DNA of 64,000 nucleotides from Adineta ricciae (lineage: Eukaryota; Rotifera; Eurotatoria; Adinetida; Adinetidae), in assembly GCA_905250025.1 (NCBI GenBank), contig CAJNOJ010000240.1, positions 93,635 through 157,634 of the forward strand. Reading direction: 5' to 3'. Each line of letters opens with the position of its first letter. The stretch's first letter is position 1. The notes under the pieces are model-generated. The model searched no databases. It had not been told where the DNA came from and worked only from the letters and a program-made list of their open reading frames with translations. Positions 10,811 to 21,693 of this stretch are shown one piece after another. Made by a program: the position numbers and the translations under genes.

Positions 10811-13800
10811 TTAGTCTTTGGTTGAAACGTTCGACAATAAATGGTTGACTGCTGCTTGACATGCTTCGTACTTCGCTTTCTTTTTATTAACACTCCGGCC
10901 AATGAATTGGTCGCCATTTTTCATTTCAATATAGCAAACAGATACTGTTTCTTTCGTTGTAGGGCCAGGCAAGGCGAATTCTCTAAAAGAATATCAACAC
11001 GTCGTCGCTGTGTCGACAAGTTCCCAAAATTAACTTACGAAACAACTTTGCCTCCTTGCTCATGGACTGTTCGTATAGGGTTCAGATTTGGTTTTTCAAT
11101 CGATCGGCCTAGAAAAGTAACAGACTGATGCATTGGTTCGTTCTCGACAATAAATTAAAGCAATTTACGGATGTATTCTCGAAGAAGAGGTTCGATCGCT
11201 TGCCAAACAGTTGCTAAACAATAGCCAGAATCGAGAAAAATCGCTCCGACTAACGCTTCGAACACGTCTGCTAATGCTTTCGGTGCTGTAGAATCAGCCC
11301 ATTGATTGATATCCTACAGAGAATGGTGTTTTCATTCGTTTTTTTATAGATTAAAAATAATTATATGAATTACTGCGCTTAATAAAACCTCCATTGGTTT
11401 ATCTTTTGGAAAAAGAAGATTGTCGTCTGCATAGACGGTCATTTCGCCGAATAAAGCCGGTGAATTATGAAGAATTTTCGTATGAAGACCGGTGGCAACC
11501 AGAATATAAGCTAATCGTCCGTTGTTCGATAAATCCTGTCGAATATCTGTTACTTGTCCTACAAAAACTCGCATCAGTGATTAGACTATCGTGTAGAAAT
11601 GATGAATATTACCTGGCTTGATATTTTTATGTGTGAGAAAAATATGCCTTGTCACTAGAAAATCTAGAATCGCATCACCGAGGAACTCCAATCTATGGAA
11701 GAATATAGAGAAATAGAATGAAAAATTGTCGGAAATTTAATACCTTTCGTAACAACTTGTCAGTCGATTACAGAAACTCGATGGATGAGTGAACGCTGCG
11801 ATAAGATACGCTTTATCCCGAAATGTGTAGTGAATAATATTCTCAATTGAAGAAAATGCTTGTTCGGTATAAAATTTCTCAATCACATGTTTGCTTTCGT
11901 TCGAATTTATATACGAGCAGATAATAGATGGTGTTGACATGAGATGCTCTACTTTTACAAATAAGAAAACGTTTTTCATCAAGAGAATTCCTACTATTCT
12001 TGTCGAATGGAACAACGTCGAGTTCTAGCCATAGCATAAATTGGATAGTGGTCGGATAATCAGTCGATAGTAGAAAAGCGCCCATGAACGATTCCATCAT
12101 ATCAGCAAAAGCCTTTCTTTTAACTGTTTGATGCTCGTATCGTTTGAATTCAAATTTAGTAGGATTTTGATTGATATTGCTTCCATTAACGACGTATCCA
12201 GGTGGTACCCAGTTTGCATTTTTTCCACGAAATTCCAGTTTTTTCGCATTTAGGTAGCAGGTTAACTTCTTCATCACAGCGATTCGATAGAGATTTTTGT
12301 TCGATATTTGTTTAGTTTTTACAACGGTCAAGACACCTGCACCCTCGAGTGGATAGCGATGGTAAAGTGACATGGATACAGTTAGTTTCAAAAAGCAATC
12401 ACCGAGTATTTCAAAGCCTTCCATGTCACAATTCTCATTCGCTGAACTACGAGTGATCGCTTGGAAGAGAATATCCGCTGATGGTTGCAGATTCGATTTT
12501 GTTGATAGTAAGTCGTGGTAAGTAAAACGAGCGAGTGGAAGGAGCTAGAAAATGAACGAATTATAACAGAGAACATTCAGGTTAAATTGTTAATGAATTA
12601 CCGATTGATTTTGATTGATCATCAAATAATCACGAAAAGTCACCGGTAGTTGTCGATTAGCATCGATAAACTAGAAAAAAGAATTTATTCATATGAAAGG
12701 ATTAGTACACATGTAAAACCACATTCTGTTTTCGAAATATATGCAAAAATTGTGAGTAATTCATACCTTGTCTGTTCCAATGCTGTCTGCAAATAATCTC
12801 CTGAGTCGTTCCACGCGATATAATTGTAAAATGCGAACTATAAGACTTGGAAGTTGGTAGATCATCTCGAAATCTCTTCGATTTAACGGCGCATAACGGA
12901 GTAATTCGAGTGGATAATACACGTATTGTGGTATGGATGATTTTTTTGATTCGTCTGCTGTTGGTGTTTCTTTTAAATAATTTATTCTTGGCTCTCGAAA
13001 CCCTTTCATCGTTACTAAATATGAATCTCGACGAATAGAAACATCGGGCACTTTGCTTTCAAAATAATCCGCGTAAGTGCGAACATATTCCAAATTCTTC
13101 TTATCGTAGGGATCTGATATTTTTTTCAGCAAAGATCGGTCCGAAATGTAGATGTAGTACGTGTTCTCCTCCAGATGACATGTTGTGTAAAGTTCGCTCT
13201 CGTTCAATTCATCAAAACGTTTTACGGGATGATTTTTTCGACGACAGATAGCCTCCATGCGCTGCCAATCAATGTCATCATTGCCTATAGACAAAACTTA
13301 GAACAAATATTGGTGAATTCGATGAACTTACTGGTTAATAAACATGGAAGTAGTTTACACGGAGTGTCAGCCAGATCGAATTTCAGAATTGAGTTGATAT
13401 TCATGTCTTTGAAGACATTTTCAAACACATATCGGCAGAAGGTTTCAAGCGTAGTTCGATATTGCGTATAATTGATCGGTTTTACATGACGAATTTCGAT
13501 TGGAATTGCGCCATTGTATCCATATAGTTGAAATTTGGGTAGCTAAATTATATGTTTTGGCCATCTGGAAATACAGAAATTGTACGAGTTTTACTTTTAA
13601 CGATGGAGTAGGCACGACAAAAGCCAGATCTGAATTGGTTTTGTATAGATGCCATTCGTCATTCGACACTAGATCAGATTTTACGGGAAATTTAATCGGC
13701 TAGGAAAGAATCTATACAAGAAAATCAATTCAGTGAAGACATCATACTTTTCTCGGAAAAGTTTCAAATGAACTGTCGACTTTGTCTTCGAATAATTCAT

Positions 13801-16472
13801 CTACTAAGTGAAATATTTGCTGCTCATAGGAGGGAACAATTTCTGATGCGCCATGGTTTTTCCTCGGTAGACAATGTTCATTAAACTCATCTAAAAATGA
13901 GTAAGTATGTACAAAAATAAAAAGAACTTTTCATCTTACGTTTTTGATGAAGTTTTTTCACCATTTCTAAACAACAGTCGTACTTCGCTAATCGCTTAGT
14001 TTTATTTATACGCTAGGCGGAATAGAAATTGGGTCAGAGAGGTAGTACGGATTCGCTGGACTCTTACGACGATGTCATCACGAATAGGACAGTTGGCGGG
14101 CATTGACAAAATACAAGTATATGCACCAGCTGAGCCACTCAAGAGAAATCGAGGTGGAAAGATTTGTCCGCCACCGAGTAATAGGCAATATCTAGATAGA
14201 CAAATCATTCGCATGACTTCGTCAATTGATGTCGAGAAAACTTACTCCATGATCAATTGAGCAGCACGTACCGCATCAATGACGATGCCATCACTCGGAC
14301 GATATGGTGGAATTTCTGATAGATCGTATTTGGAGTCATCGTTACTGTCCAATAAAAATCCTTTTTGAATACTCTAAATAATCAAAAAAAATGTAGTTGC
14401 TAACATAACCAGTTGTCGACTGTTCACTTTTTCGATTTCTTCATAGTTATCATATTCGTTTCGATCGCGTTGCTGCCCCTCTGCATCGGACTTATCCATA
14501 AACAAAACATACGATGCGTGTTGTTTCGCTCGTGCACGGCCTTTCGACTGCATATACGATGAAAAATTATTTGGTTTATTAAATCGTATCACTAAATCAC
14601 AAGTTGGGATGTCCAGACCTATAGGAAACCATTGAGTACAACGATAATACCAGCATTTCATACCTTCTTCAACAACTGCTGTGGCAATTAGTATATTAAT
14701 GTCTCCTTTTCGAAACTCATTGATGGTTGCAAGCTATCAACAAAAACAGATGATCAAAAGAGATGATTTTCCTAATTCCTACTTGAGAATGTGCTGTCAT
14801 TGACTTCTCACTAAAAGTTGTTTTAAATCCGGTGACATGTTTGACTCTCAATTTTGTATTCCATGGTGGTTCAAAAGTTGAAATAAGATCAGATACAACT
14901 TCGCTCAAAACGGCTGCTGTGTATACTCTTTCAACAAAGACGATGCATCGACCCGATGTATGCTTCGTTATCTGCTGTTGCATGATTCGTTCGAGCAATT
15001 TGAAAACCTTTGGACTGAATAGAATATGTCGATGGTGGGAATATAATCGGCATAAGTTCTTCAAAATATCATCAACAAGACATTCGACCCGCTGGAAAAT
15101 ATCATTGAAAACTTCGCGTGCATCTTGTTCCATATTACACAGTCGGTACTCGTCGGTTGTGAGTTTTTTTCGTAAATCTTGCAGGAAGATAGTCATACCT
15201 AGGATGCCTAGCTCTTGGCCAATCTCGATTGCATTATTAAGATCACGTTTCAGTCTAGGTAGAACCGGCGATTGTAATTGAACAAACGAAGTAAGATCGC
15301 TTGATTGCTTATGATAACGCTCAACATTCTCGTCACGATAATTTGTTGTCAACATTGTTTGACTAAGACCACTGACCAGTTCACTCATTCGATATTCTTT
15401 TCGATTGAGATTATTTTGAATCAAACGTGCCATGATACGAAGAAACTAAAATCAATGAATAAAATTTTGCCCATCACAGATCGTATCTTACTTCGAATGG
15501 AATTGTTAAACTATCATAGCGTTTCATCACATCATTTTGATAACTTTCACATGGAATATTTTCAACATTCACTGATGTGCCATGTTTTGTACTTTCATTT
15601 CGATGTGCAATTTGTGCTCTGAACAATTCGAATCGTGCTTTTACTTCGACAAGATTGGCCAGTAAATCTTACCGATAGATTTTCTCTAACTCTCTCGCAC
15701 CCTCGAGTAGATCTTTGGGTTTGATTTTTCTAGCTATGATCGATGCTGTTAAGCCAAGTATACGCGGAGGATCCGGACATTGATCATAATGTTTATTCAT
15801 CAAAGATGCATATGGATTCTCACCGGTTGCGTGTTGACATTCATCAAATATGAGTAAATTCACATATTTCAGTGCTAAAAGCCGTGACAGTGATATTGTC
15901 GATCGAATACAAAAAGGAGAGTTCAGATCTTACCGAAATAATTGTGATCGACTAGATTGAGAAATACTTGAGCGGTAAAAACTAAAACATTGTGCTTTTC
16001 CAATTCCTCTTCCCATTTATCTAACTTCCAATAATCTACACCTAAGTCTCCGTAATATGTTCCAATTTTTAGATCTAGATGAGTACTAAGGTAACTGCTT
16101 TGCTGGGAAGCAAGTTGAACTAAAATCAATGGAATGCATGAAAAAAATCAAGAGAATAAACAATAATCTACCAGTTTTTACAAGAAACACTGAGCGTTTT
16201 GCACCTTTTTTCCAGCTACCACGTATTGCGTTGGCCATTTCTTTAATTAGCATCACAGCAATATATGTTTTCCCACTACCGGTAGGTAGGCAAACAATTA
16301 GATTTTCTCGTTTGGCCTGTTCCATCAGTTCTGTCTAAGTCAGAATAGAACGTCTTGATCTCAAGATCGTGGTAACGAATGTTCTTACTTGATAAGATCG
16401 AGCACTGAATTCTTCTATTTGATTGGGATCAGGAGTAAACGTCTCCTGAATACTTTCTTTTAACTCCATCAT
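10811..16472 (-). CDS. DCR: Dicer endoribonuclease
   Basis: Complete Dicer-type enzyme, which cuts double-stranded RNA into small RNAs. It has many small introns. Order from the N-terminus: exon 1 (16389-16472) ending in the Q-like ARSYQ, leading to Walker A LPTGSGKT (about 16270); helicase motif II as FDECQ (about 15840) and motif III LTAS; helicase C with [11 protein letters not shown] (about 14530); dimerisation (DUF283) and platform region (about 14200-13450); PAZ (about 13290-12760); RNase IIIa with [10 protein letters not shown] and [12 protein letters not shown]; RNase IIIb with [12 protein letters not shown] and [11 protein letters not shown] (about 11690-11160); and a C-terminal dsRBD ending at the stop 10811-10813. 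Acidic catalytic residues are present in both RNase III domains, so dicing activity is expected. The helicase motif II reads DECQ where metazoan Dicers usually have DECH. The ATG at 16472 follows an acceptor-like TTTTAG. Confidence 0.95.
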
Positions 16473-17375
16473 CTTACTAAAATATAAATGAAAACACTTT
16501 CTTGAAACATCTCTTTAGCGAGCATAGTAGTATAAATATTCAATGTTAGTCAACAACATTAGTATCTCAAAGCTTGTCAGTAGACTGATAATCGCATGCA
16601 AGCTGATAGTGATGATTGAAATATCTTACATGATTTAAACATTTCCTTTTTCAAGTCACACTTTATAATATGAAGAAAGAAGACAATTCTCACTCACGAA
16701 TGTTTTGCTGCTGAACACGAGGCAGACGAGGCTCTACGACGCATGTTCAAAGATTTATTAATTCGTTTTGAGCAGTTAGTATCAACAATAATTCTTATTT
16801 TTACTCAAAATTGTTTTATTTGCATGCTGAAGAAGTCAAGGCATTGTTTTTTCTTTTTAGAGAAAAAAAACCCAGTCGATGAGACAGACATCCAGTTGTG
16901 GTTTGCTTTCTACAAGGCGAAAGAGAGAAGAGAAAAAGAAAATATCGCTGCTGCTGTTACTTTCTTTCTTTCTTTCTTCCTTTCATCCTTTCGCAAGAGT
17001 GATGAGTCATCGTTTGTGTGCTATACATTCACCGATTTTGTTTTGCAGGATGTCCTATTTTAAATAGCAATTGGATGAATGAGTAAGTTATCTTTGCGCA
17101 GCGGCAGTACCTTATCCAATGAGCGTTTCGCGAGGAGAGGTTATTGCTAGTTGAAAACTAAAACCCAATATCCCGCACAATCGGCCTCGTGTCGACTGTT
17201 GCAATTTTTGCTGCTTCTTCGGAGGCGTTCAATTAAAAAAAAAACAAATGAAATTGCGAAAAGTTTCGATATGTTCTTCTTTTATTTTCCTAAAATTTTG
17301 TTTTCATACAAAAAAACCAACAGACAGATTTACTGTTGACTGTTTGTTTGATCTATATAGTTTTGAAAATTCTAT
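16473..17375. other. Interval upstream of Dicer
   Basis: About 900 bp between the start of Dicer and the end of FAM136A (both on the minus strand). It holds no supported gene. It is pyrimidine-rich on the plus strand around 16960-16990 and probably contains the Dicer promoter and 5' leader. Confidence 0.5.
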
Positions 17376-17829
17376 TTAAAATCGTTTCAATTGGTCACTG
17401 ATACGATTTTGAATTTTAGGCAATAGTTGTTGAATTTCACTGGCACAATTCACCACACAGGATTCAAAACCGGATTGAAGACGATTAGTATCTTTATCAC
17501 CACTATCTTTTGCTTTATCTTCACAACTGCGAATACAACGCATTAGTCGATCTTGAACAGTTTGCATTTCTTGACTCATCGCTTGTTCGGCGTTGCTGAT
17601 TCTCGATGAACATTTCTCCACGCATTGACTGAATTTCAAAGGATCCATCGTTGGATCCTCTGTGCATCGAAATGAGCAATTGAATGCATCACCCTAAAAG
17701 CGATTCGTAAAGATGATTCGCATATATGAATCATTTGTTTCTTACGTAAATTCGTCGAAGGTAATCTCGATGCAATGTTGCAGCCATGTTGGAAATAGAG
17801 TCGTTCAATTTTCGTTGTGATTCTTCCAT
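17376..17829 (-). CDS. FAM136A: FAM136A-like mitochondrial intermembrane-space protein
   Basis: Small soluble protein of about 130 residues in two exons, joined between LRRIY and GDAFNC. It has four CX3C motifs: CSFRC, CVEKC, CIRSC and CVVNC, the pattern of twin-CX3C proteins oxidised in the mitochondrial intermembrane space. Spacing and the DKAKDS segment match FAM136A. The start ATG at 17829 gives MEESQRKLND, agreeing with the family's N-terminal helix. The start lies only 44 bp after the stop of the upstream RPP38 gene on the same strand. Confidence 0.9.
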
Positions 17830-17873
17830 GTTTAGTTGCAAAAGAAAAACTAATCTAAAAATCAACATGAAAA
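17830..17873 (-). promoter_or_regulatory. Short RPP38-FAM136A spacer with acceptor-like site
   Basis: The 44 bp between the RPP38 stop and the FAM136A ATG contain, on the minus strand, TTGATTTTTAG, a pyrimidine-rich run with AG about 34 nt before the ATG. No room remains for an independent promoter, so a trans-splice acceptor in an operon transcript is a reasonable reading. This is inference from spacing and sequence. Confidence 0.45.
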
Positions 17874-18455
17874 TTATTTTTTGCCTTTTTTCTTCTTTTG
17901 CACTCCGGCTGGCACTCGTTTAGGGTTTTGATAGGGCGCAAGAATTTTTCCTGGAAGAAAAGTAACTGAAGAAGAAGATCCCTCTGGTTGATTTTCACAA
18001 CCATGCAGAATCTGAAGAATTTGATCAACAAGGTTTTTTAACTGCGGATGTTCTTGACATGAGGATTTGAATCCTATCGCTGAGCAATGTGGTATAGCAA
18101 AGGTCTTTGTTAATAATGGAGAGAGATTTTTCAGACGAGCAGATGCTGTGGGATTCATTTGTGAAAGAAGTAAGATCGGTTTAGTCAGAATAATTGGTGC
18201 TAAAGATGTACAAACAAAAACAACGGAACATTGCTTTTGTTTCAAATAACGCATGACACAACGTAAACCAATGGCTAGATGCTGTTTAACTGGATGTTTG
18301 ACACATTTTGCTGCTCTTTTCCGTGTACGCTTCAGGGAAATGTTGAGTTTATCTTCATTCAATTCTTCACGAATTAAAGTCAAAAGACGATCTTGAACAT
18401 CATCGGGTATCACTGGCCAATTGTGTTGGCCAGGTGCAGCAACGTAAATCTTCAT
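17874..18455 (-). CDS. RPP38: RNase P/MRP subunit Rpp38-like (L7Ae fold)
   Basis: Single-exon protein of 193 residues. A central L7Ae/L30e-type segment reads KQHLAIGLRCVMRYL then VVFVCTSLAPIILT, which aligns with the K-turn-binding core of Rpp38, a subunit of RNase P and MRP that process tRNA and rRNA precursors in the nucleolus. An upstream PDDVQDRLLTLI matches the family's N-terminal helix. The C-terminus is very basic (QKKKKGKK). The start ATG is preceded by TTTTATGTTAG about 16 nt upstream. Shorter than human RPP38 (about 280 residues). Confidence 0.85.
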   Translation of the reverse strand: MKIYVAAPGQHNWPVIPDDVQDRLLTLIREELNEDKLNISLKRTRKRAAKCVKHPVKQHLAIGLRCVMRYLKQKQCSVVFVCTSLAPIILTKPILLLSQMNPTASARLKNLSPLLTKTFAIPHCSAIGFKSSCQEHPQLKNLVDQILQILHGCENQPEGSSSSVTFLPGKILAPYQNPKRVPAGVQKKKKGKK

Positions 18456-18683
18456 AATCTTGAATAAAAGCTAACATAAAAATAGATGTGAATGAGTATT
18501 ATTGATAAAATAAGATAAAAAAGAAAATTTCTCCTTCTCCTTTTCGTTTTCATTAGTTGAATAAAACAACAACAATAACAAAGACAATAGAAAGAATATG
18601 TCCCACCGGTCGGGTGCAGTTGCTCAATCAAGAGTTCTGTTGTATACAAGTCCAGGGAGACAGAAAATCTCTTTCGTGTTTCA

Positions 18684-19800
18684 TTAGGATTCAGGACGGA
18701 TGAAAAACGCTGATAGAGCAAAACATAGAAACACAATTCCACCGATGAGCGTCACTGTTTTAGGTGAAATACGTTGAGCAACAAAACGGCCGCCTAAAAC
18801 GGCTAATCCCGTACATAAGCCATGACCGAGTGTACCACCCACAATCACACCGAAGAGATTTTCACTTGCAGCCAAAACAATGGTTGTGATCTGAGATCGA
18901 TCGCCCCATTCCTAAAACAATCCCCGTTCAAATCTATTCCCATTCGATTCATTCACTTACGGCAAGAAAAGTCATGATAAAAGCTTGAATGAATATAGGT
19001 GAAACATAACGACGCAGTAGGATAGTTAGCTTCGACAAGGTATTCTTCTGTTTTGATACCGATTGTGATCGTTGTTGTGATTGACTACTTGAATTTGCTG
19101 CCGTTCCGCCACCCAACTCCAAATCATCGGTCGTTTCCGCTTTCTCAACTTCTTGCTGCACTTCTTCATACTCTTCCGTACCTTCATCAGGCGACATTAA
19201 ATATCCGTCTCTCAACATTTTCACTCCAAAACCCGCAAACAGTACACTTGATACATAGTATGTATAAAGTCGTGGAACGAATTTCGTTACGATGTTTCCC
19301 AGTAAAGCTGAAAGAATCGTCATTGTTCCAAGAGCACCCATGGCGCCCGTGTAGATGATCAATCGTGAATGACGCATGGCCATAATTGCTGCGATGAAGA
19401 ATGTTTTGTCGCCCAATTCGGATACCACAATAACGGAGATGGAGGCAATGAAAGCATGAATGAAGCCAAAGTTTGCACTGTCTTTTATTCGTTCTTTGAT
19501 TTTATCATGCCAATGGTCAAGATCTGCATGCGATTTATCGTCTCCGCCGATGAAAATTTTTGTACCATTGGGTAACAGAACTGACTTTCGAGGTAAGTGT
19601 TCTTCTTGGTAGTGTCTATGCGAATAGAGATAAAGTAGTATAAGAAGAATTGAAAAGCCGATTGTGATGAGGACAACGAGTGGTCGAGTCGATGACAACA
19701 TTCGACGAAACTAAATTCAACGATAAAAAATGACGATTGATTTTCCTGAAAACAGATTTTCATTTACTTTAACTAAGAGATGTGGACGAATATTAAGCAT
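18684..19800 (-). CDS. TMEM165: TMEM165/GDT1 family cation transporter
   Basis: Golgi multi-pass transporter of the UPF0016 family, linked to Mn2+/Ca2+ homeostasis and glycosylation. Both family signatures are visible: VSELGDKTFF in the first half and EWGDRSQI in the second, the latter created by splicing at about 18910-18960. An N-terminal hydrophobic anchor (VVLITIGFSILLILLYLY) comes first. The loop between halves is acidic and Gln/Ser-rich. The first exon is short (MLNIRPHLLVK, ATG at 19800). The stop is at 18684-18686. Together with MOGS it puts two secretory-pathway glycosylation genes in this interval. Confidence 0.93.
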
Positions 19801-19959
19801 GGTTAGTTGATTTATAAACGAAATTCAAATGCAATCGAGTAGGAAATGAAGAAATTTGAGATCGTTATTCAAAAACTATCGTGTGGAAATCATAAAGCAG
19901 TACAGATCTTAATTAATAAAAAAAAACGATCTAGAAAGACAAAAAGATAAGATTATTGA

Positions 19960-21333
19960 CTAGATATCACTCGATTGATCATCAGTAACGATTTCAACGA
20001 CATGATCGATCTGCGTTAAGACATTCACTAATTCTAAACTTGTTCTCCAAGCATCAAATTTCGAATCGAAATCATCGATCATATCAGACTGAAAACAATC
20101 TCGACGATTCGTAATCTCTTTGATATACTGTTGTAGACATTCGAGAAAACATTCATGAGCGAGATGATTTTCTTGAGACGAATTCTCTTGTCGATCGTAC
20201 CAATATTTACACAGCTGATCTTCGAATTGACCTGAGCCATTCAAGTAAAAACTCCGTCGTAGAATTTGCCGAAATCGAGATAAACAATGGAGAAATTGTT
20301 CGTGTTTAACATCAATTAAACTATCTAATGGAACATACTGAACAATTGTTGCACCTTTGTCGATCATTGTTAACGAAGCATCATCAGGACATGACATGTA
20401 ATTCAGTGACAATATATGTTCATGATCTACATCAGTTAAATAACTGATGAGAGAATTCTGTCCAATAAAGCGTAATGTTTTGACGGGAATATTTTCGATG
20501 AAAATTCGATCGTTACTTTCGATATCTTTCAACTTCTGATCGATAGTTCCTGAACAGATAATGCTTTCGATAGAATATTGTTTCAATATTGATAAGATTA
20601 AGTGCAGCCATGATGATGTGGAAGAGATTTGTTTGAGTTTGAGTTTATTGTTATAACCTAGATGAGCGTAATCTTCGAGAATATGTCCATCGATGCATAC
20701 GGTTCGTCGATATCCGTCGATCGGTTTGTTTATTTGAAGTAATGTACCAGGCATAAATAAACACTTCTCATTTATATGTTTCACACGTGTCAGATGATGA
20801 AGATTATCGAAATATGTGATTAAATCTGTCTGAGATATGGATTGGTTTTTGGAAAGTAAATGTACATAGGCTTGATAGAGACTCTCTGAGTATATCGTTT
20901 GATGCCGACAGATACGTGAGATGATCTGAGGAGTCAATAGTAGATTCTCGGTAAATTGAGTTTTGGCCACTGATATCGATTGACTAATCAATTTGTCCAA
21001 ATGATTGAAGATTCTCTTCGAAATTAGTTGATTATTCCCATCGAATACTGGTTGCAGATGATTAAAAAATGCTGTGAGAAAGAACAGCAAAGTTTTACAT
21101 GAACATCCGTCATATTTCGTATGGAATGTATGTAACGTTTGAATGACCAACGAATGGCACGGATGTTGAAGCTGGAGTTCCTCGATGAATCGAACTGGAC
21201 ACGAAATGTATTGAAACGCGATCGATGAGTCCACACATTTCATTCGAGTATGATCACATAACAATGACAAGACAATAGATTTCAATTGGCATATGTAAGG
21301 TAATAGATGATCACAATTTACCAAGCGACTCAT
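19960..21333 (-). CDS. BBS12: BBS12-like chaperonin-related protein
   Basis: Intronless 457-residue protein of the group II chaperonin-like BBS proteins, which help assemble the BBSome for cilia. The apical-domain region reads IDGHILEDYAHLGYN, then IESIICSGTIDQKL and FIENIPVKTLRFI, and the C-terminus has KFDAWRTSLELV. These match vertebrate BBS12 (family motifs EGDLTENYRHLGFN and KIEAWRRALDLV). It is shorter than human BBS12 (about 710), with the N-terminal and insert regions reduced. TTTTTTTTAG lies directly before the ATG, an acceptor-like site. MKKS or BBS10 are less likely alternatives. Confidence 0.78.
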   Translation of the reverse strand: MSRLVNCDHLLPYICQLKSIVLSLLCDHTRMKCVDSSIAFQYISCPVRFIEELQLQHPCHSLVIQTLHTFHTKYDGCSCKTLLFFLTAFFNHLQPVFDGNNQLISKRIFNHLDKLISQSISVAKTQFTENLLLTPQIISRICRHQTIYSESLYQAYVHLLSKNQSISQTDLITYFDNLHHLTRVKHINEKCLFMPGTLLQINKPIDGYRRTVCIDGHILEDYAHLGYNNKLKLKQISSTSSWLHLILSILKQYSIESIICSGTIDQKLKDIESNDRIFIENIPVKTLRFIGQNSLISYLTDVDHEHILSLNYMSCPDDASLTMIDKGATIVQYVPLDSLIDVKHEQFLHCLSRFRQILRRSFYLNGSGQFEDQLCKYWYDRQENSSQENHLAHECFLECLQQYIKEITNRRDCFQSDMIDDFDSKFDAWRTSLELVNVLTQIDHVVEIVTDDQSSDI

Positions 21334-21693
21334 CTAAAAAAAGGACAATGTATGTAATGCGAATGTTATATTTAGTCTTAAAAAAAAACAACGAACTGCG
21401 GAGTGTCTGTTTGGCGTACGAAAAAAAGACAAGAATGATGACAGTAAAGCTAACAACAATATCAAAGAAAAACAAACAACAACAACAACAATATACCAGA
21501 AAATGAATAAAAAGAAGCAAGAAAAAAAACAACAACTGATTATCACAACACAATGTTCAGTTAGTCTTGTGCTTTTGTTTCTTGTTGGTTTTGTTCTTCA
21601 CAAACCGGGGACAAACATATAAAGACGTACAAATGAGAGAATAAGAGAAAAAAGATGGTCATAAGAGCAATTGAGATATTTGTTTGCTTTTCC
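21334..21693. other. Interval between BBS12 and MOGS
   Basis: About 360 bp holding the MOGS 3' region and BBS12 leader on the minus strand. It is rich in AAC/CAA repeats (21475-21495). No gene seen. Confidence 0.5.

Noticed and set aside
14832..15281. 149-codon plus-strand frame inside Dicer
   Set aside because: It lies antisense to a clear helicase exon and has no domain of its own.
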